64,000 bases of DNA from [Clostridium] colinum (GTDB lineage: Bacteria > Bacillota > Clostridia > Lachnospirales > CAG-274): NCBI RefSeq assembly GCF_940677205.1, contig NZ_OW712331.1, forward strand, positions 1,054,001-1,118,000. Direction: 5' to 3'. The notes under the pieces were generated by a model. It was not told the origin of the DNA and ran no database searches. It saw only the letters and a program-made list of their open reading frames with translations. This document shows, one piece after another, positions 60,769-64,000 of the stretch. The translations under genes were made by a program, and so were the position numbers. Position 1 is the first letter of the stretch. Each line of letters begins with the position of its first letter.

Positions 60769-61464
60769 CTATTTTTCGCTAATTTTATAACCTATGCCTC
60801 TAACAGTTTTTATATAATCTTCAGCATCTAACAATTTTCTTCTTATAGTTTTAATATGAATATCTACAGTTCTTGTTTCTCCCAAATATTCATATCCCCA
60901 TACATTATTTAAAATTTCTTCTCGTGATAAAGGTTTATTTTTATTTTCCAAAAGATATTTTAATAATTCATATTCCTTAAATGTTAATTCTACTAAATTA
61001 TCACTTACAAAAACTTCTCTTGATAATTTATTTAATTTTATATGACCCAATACTATTTCATTTAAATTACTTTCCGTAGTATTTTTAAATTGATTAACTT
61101 TTCTAAATTGAGCCCTTATTCTTGCCATTACTTCCATAACGCTAAAAGGTTTTGTTATATAATCATCTGCACCACTATCTAATCCTTTTATTTTATCAAG
61201 CTCACTATCTTTAGCTGTAAGCATAATTATAGGAGTTGTATTAAACTTTTTATTGTTTCTTATTATAGATATAGCACTTATTCCATCTATACCAGGTAAC
61301 ATAATATCACATATTATTAAATCTGGAGTATATTTATTTAATGTTTCTATAGCATCTTCTGCATTATCAAATAAATGAACATTATAACCATAACTTTTTA
61401 AAGCAATTTCTAAAAGTTCTGCTATATTTTTGTCATCTTCTATTATATATATACAATAGGACAT
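60769..61464 (-). CDS. OmpR/PhoB-type response regulator
   Basis: A 231-residue protein. Receiver domain: EDDKNIAELLEIAL, phospho-Asp in PDLIICDIMLPGIDG, K in DDYITKPFSVMEV. Winged-helix effector: LTFKEYELLKYLLENKNKPLS, REEILNNVWGYEYLGETRTV, KTVRGIGYKI. It acts with the sensor kinase that follows. Confidence 0.93.
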   Translation of the reverse strand: MSYCIYIIEDDKNIAELLEIALKSYGYNVHLFDNAEDAIETLNKYTPDLIICDIMLPGIDGISAISIIRNNKKFNTTPIIMLTAKDSELDKIKGLDSGADDYITKPFSVMEVMARIRAQFRKVNQFKNTTESNLNEIVLGHIKLNKLSREVFVSDNLVELTFKEYELLKYLLENKNKPLSREEILNNVWGYEYLGETRTVDIHIKTIRRKLLDAEDYIKTVRGIGYKISEK

Positions 61465-61523
61465 AATATACCTCTCTTTTGTGTTTTAATATCTTATAAT
61501 AATAGATTAAAATATAATTGAAA

Positions 61524-62309
61524 TTATAATATTAATATTTTATTATCTTCAAAATAATCTTCTTTATTAGTTTTTTTTGTTTTTATATCATTTAATGTTA
61601 GCTGTAAATATTTATATATTTCTACTTTTGTTAACTTTTCTTTATTTTTTAAACTTTGTCTATTTTTTAAATAATATTCTACTAACTCTATATTTAATGC
61701 CTTTTCTTCATTAATACAAGTATAACAAAATACAATATCTTCAATATTTATTAATTTATTTTGCATTGCCTCTTTTGCAAATGTTTTTAATATGTAGGGA
61801 TTTATACTTTCTCTTTCTATTCCAGCCCAGGTTGAATTTAAATAATTTATTGTATCAAATTCTGTTTCTATATCATCAAAACTTTTATGTTTATCTCTTA
61901 AATCAAATCCTTCCATTAGCTTAAACCTACATATTTCAATTTCATTTTCATTTAATTGTAAATTTTCATCTAATTTATAGCTTAATATATATTTATCATA
62001 ATCTTTTATTCTTGTATCTTTTTCTAGTATAATTTTTAAACTTTTAAATTTATTTGTTTCACTATATTTTATTTTTGCTTTTTTATCTGCTATATATATA
62101 AAATTTTCAAATTTTGCTATCCCTTTTGATATTTCTATATACTTATCCTCTAGTATTTTTATATCAAATCCTGTTATTATTCCTTTTGTATATTTATCAT
62201 ATTTTACTTGTAAATATTCTATACTATAATCTCTTAAAGAATTTAATAGTTCTTTTTTTAATATACTATGCCTTTCAAAATTAGGATATAAAAATTCCAC
62301 TTTCTTCAT
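61524..62309 (-). CDS. Unknown protein next to Hsp70-like gene
   Basis: A 261-residue soluble protein (FLYPNFERHSILKKELLNSL, GIITGFDIKILEDKYIEISK, GIAKFENFIYIADKKAKIKY). The phrase GIITGFDIK...ISKGIAKF resembles the start of tail-fibre or baseplate proteins with a GxxxGxx-beta motif, so it may belong to a contractile injection locus. It lies 12 bp after the Hsp70-like gene. Family not recognised. Confidence 0.5.
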   Translation of the reverse strand: MKKVEFLYPNFERHSILKKELLNSLRDYSIEYLQVKYDKYTKGIITGFDIKILEDKYIEISKGIAKFENFIYIADKKAKIKYSETNKFKSLKIILEKDTRIKDYDKYILSYKLDENLQLNENEIEICRFKLMEGFDLRDKHKSFDDIETEFDTINYLNSTWAGIERESINPYILKTFAKEAMQNKLINIEDIVFCYTCINEEKALNIELVEYYLKNRQSLKNKEKLTKVEIYKYLQLTLNDIKTKKTNKEDYFEDNKILIL

Positions 62310-62321
62310 CCTTTTCTATAA

Positions 62322-64000
62322 TTATTTTAATCCATCAAAAAAGTTATTTATCCAATTTTCATTTTCATAACTTACAAATTTTTCAATGCCTATATAAAGA
62401 TTTTCATTTTCTCTATATATAGGAAGCACTTTAAAGCCTATATCTTCAGGTATACTCCATACAAAAAATCTTACTTCATATTCTATTATATCATCTGTTA
62501 ATCTTTGAGTTATTTTACCTTTTGTTTCTTCTATTATATCTTCTTTTTGAATATATCTAAAGTCTTGTTTTTTAAATTGTATTATATAGCTATATTTTTC
62601 ATTATCTTCTATATCTTTTAAGTATAATTTTAGTGTTAAATCTGTTATATTTCTTGATAACATACCCACATTACATTCTTTATCAAAAGCTTTTATTAAT
62701 GTTATTTCTTCATTTTTATGTGTATATCCTGTTATTTTATATGGTAATGAAGGTACTTCTGTTTCCATGTTTATTTTTACAAGCCCATACCTTTTATCAT
62801 ATAAGTATTTTACACAACCATCTATACAAGTCATTTTTAATTCAAAATTGTTAGTTAAATCTCTATCTGTCCTTTTAAATTGAATATATTTTCCCGGTAT
62901 AAATTCTTTTAAGCTATCTCTAAAAAGTTCTATTTTACAAGATTGCCCTGTTAATTTTATTACAGAAAAATCAGTAAATTTATTTTTTGATAATACAGTA
63001 TTCATAAATTTACTTATTATATTGTAAATATCAGCCTTTAATATTACTTCTATCTCAAATACATTAAAATTTATGTTTGATATTTCTTTTATTGTTTCTA
63101 AGCCTTTTTGTGTAAATTTTGATAGCTTCCATTTCTCTAACAATAAAAGCTCTGTATTTTTATCTATAATTTCACTTTCATTACAACTAGCCAATACTTT
63201 TAATGTTCCTATTTTATTATAAAATAATTTTTTTAATCTCTCTGCTACTGTATATAAATAATAAAAATTATGTCTTACTTTATAATATTCTTCTTTGCTT
63301 AAATTTTCAAAATTTTTAAATTTTGTAGGTAAAACTTTTTCTGCTTTTTCATATTCGATTTCAATTAATTCATAAAATTTTTTAACTCCATTTTTATCTA
63401 CAAACCTAAATATATCTAAATCAAATGAATTTAAAATATCTGAAAAATTCATACATACATTACTATTTAGACTATTTACTATACATATTTTTAATATTTG
63501 CATTATTCTATAAGTTAAGTTATTTCCACCAAAATTTGTGTCTCCATTTTCATATGATGTTTTTATATCTATTTTATATGATACTTTTATATCTTCTATT
63601 GAAAATTTACAACTACATATATCCGTTGTTCCACCACCACAGTCTATTATTAATGCTTTATATTCTTTTAAATCTTCATATTTGTTTTGTCTAATCATTT
63701 CTGAAACAATACTATATAATACTGCCATACCTTCATCTATACTTTCTTCTGAAGATAATATTTTTTCATCTAATATTTCTTTAAAAAGTTTATTAAATAA
63801 ATTTTTTTGCTTAACTGGGCTTGAAATATGTATTTCTTCTATATCTATTTTAAAATAATTTTTTGCTTCTTCTATTAAATATTCAAAATATGCTTTTAAC
63901 ATATCTTTTCTTTTTATAAATGAACGTTTTCCATTTTTATCATATACTTCTTCTTCTTTTTCATAATCTGATATCCATCTTTTAACGTCATAAAATATAC
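62322..64000 (-). CDS. Hsp70-like ATPase, N-terminus beyond the window
   Basis: At least 559 residues; the frame remains open past the first ATG at 63902 to the window end (SFIKRKDMLKAYFEYLIEEA is continuous with upstream sequence). The DnaK-like elements are IHISSPVKQKN, ALIIDCGGGTTDICSCKFS (phosphate 2) and TDFSVIKLTGQSCKIE (adenosine loop). The C-terminal part is unlike the DnaK substrate domain. Hsp70-like proteins with a special end are found in type VI or injection-type loci, but this link is inference. Confidence 0.72.
   Translation of the reverse strand, partial: IFYDVKRWISDYEKEEEVYDKNGKRSFIKRKDMLKAYFEYLIEEAKNYFKIDIEEIHISSPVKQKNLFNKLFKEILDEKILSSEESIDEGMAVLYSIVSEMIRQNKYEDLKEYKALIIDCGGGTTDICSCKFSIEDIKVSYKIDIKTSYENGDTNFGGNNLTYRIMQILKICIVNSLNSNVCMNFSDILNSFDLDIFRFVDKNGVKKFYELIEIEYEKAEKVLPTKFKNFENLSKEEYYKVRHNFYYLYTVAERLKKLFYNKIGTLKVLASCNESEIIDKNTELLLLEKWKLSKFTQKGLETIKEISNINFNVFEIEVILKADIYNIISKFMNTVLSKNKFTDFSVIKLTGQSCKIELFRDSLKEFIPGKYIQFKRTDRDLTNNFELKMTCIDGCVKYLYDKRYGLVKINMETEVPSLPYKITGYTHKNEEITLIKAFDKECNVGMLSRNITDLTLKLYLKDIEDNEKYSYIIQFKKQDFRYIQKEDIIEETKGKITQRLTDDIIEYEVRFFVWSIPEDIGFKVLPIYRENENLYIGIEKFVSYENENWINNFFDGLK

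Overview
The window is very AT-rich DNA from a low-GC, spore-forming Firmicute, most likely of class Clostridia. The main evidence is a SpoVAE sporulation protein, a type IV pilus operon of the kind seen in clostridia, Fur-family regulators, strong AGGAGG ribosome binding sites and a tmRNA whose tag ends in DNFAFAA. Species cannot be named from sequence alone. All calls come from reading the sequence and the translations; no database search was possible.

Layout. 1-5.0 kb (minus strand): part of a toxin-delivery locus with a VgrG-like spike, a PAAR-like (DUF4280) protein carrying a C-terminal toxin-44-like domain and interrupted by a one-base frameshift, an Imm11-like protein, two unknown proteins and a possible membrane immunity protein cut by the window edge. 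5.1-10.2 kb: spoVAE, then a zinc operon (zur, small CxxC membrane protein, znuA with a nested ZinT domain, znuC, znuB, lipoprotein). 10.4-12.6 kb (plus strand): prfC (RF3) and perR.

13.35-50.1 kb: a complete-looking prophage of about 36.7 kb with a contractile (PBSX/Xkd-type) tail and an HK97-type head. It sits in the 3' end of ssrA (tmRNA), bounded by a perfect 79-bp direct repeat. From the integrase end: integrase, a type I toxin-antitoxin module, ImmA/IrrE protease and repressor, lysogeny switch, Cro-like protein, two antirepressors, small early genes interrupted by three plus-strand moron cassettes that share promoter modules, recombination and replication genes (Gp157, Sak4-like ATPase, DUF669, primase, DUF927 ATPase, an iteron cluster, nuclease, helicase), ArpU-like regulator, HNH, a cos candidate, terminase, portal, protease, capsid, tail, two holins, M15 endolysin, and at the far end a SIR2-domain defence-type gene. 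The prophage shows possible decay: the head-tail adaptor is joined to a tail sheath lacking its start, and the tape measure has a homopolymer frameshift.

50.1-58.2 kb: tmRNA, then a type IV pilus assembly operon (pilB, three pseudopilins, pilO, pilN, pilM, pilC) headed by an SLH-domain surface protein. 58.4-61.5 kb: a RibD-like reductase and a PhoB/PhoR-type two-component system. 61.5-64 kb: an unknown protein and an Hsp70-like ATPase running off the window.

Most notable points: several prophage genes lack ATG/GTG/TTG at their real 5' end and seem to start at ATT or ATC; two or three TxpA-like toxin-antitoxin modules in one prophage; a near-identical 82-bp promoter/leader placed before two unrelated genes; three unrelated prophage proteins ending in an SSB-like acidic LPF tail; a compact GC-rich structured block in the tail operon; and a SIR2 gene with an antisense promoter beside attL.
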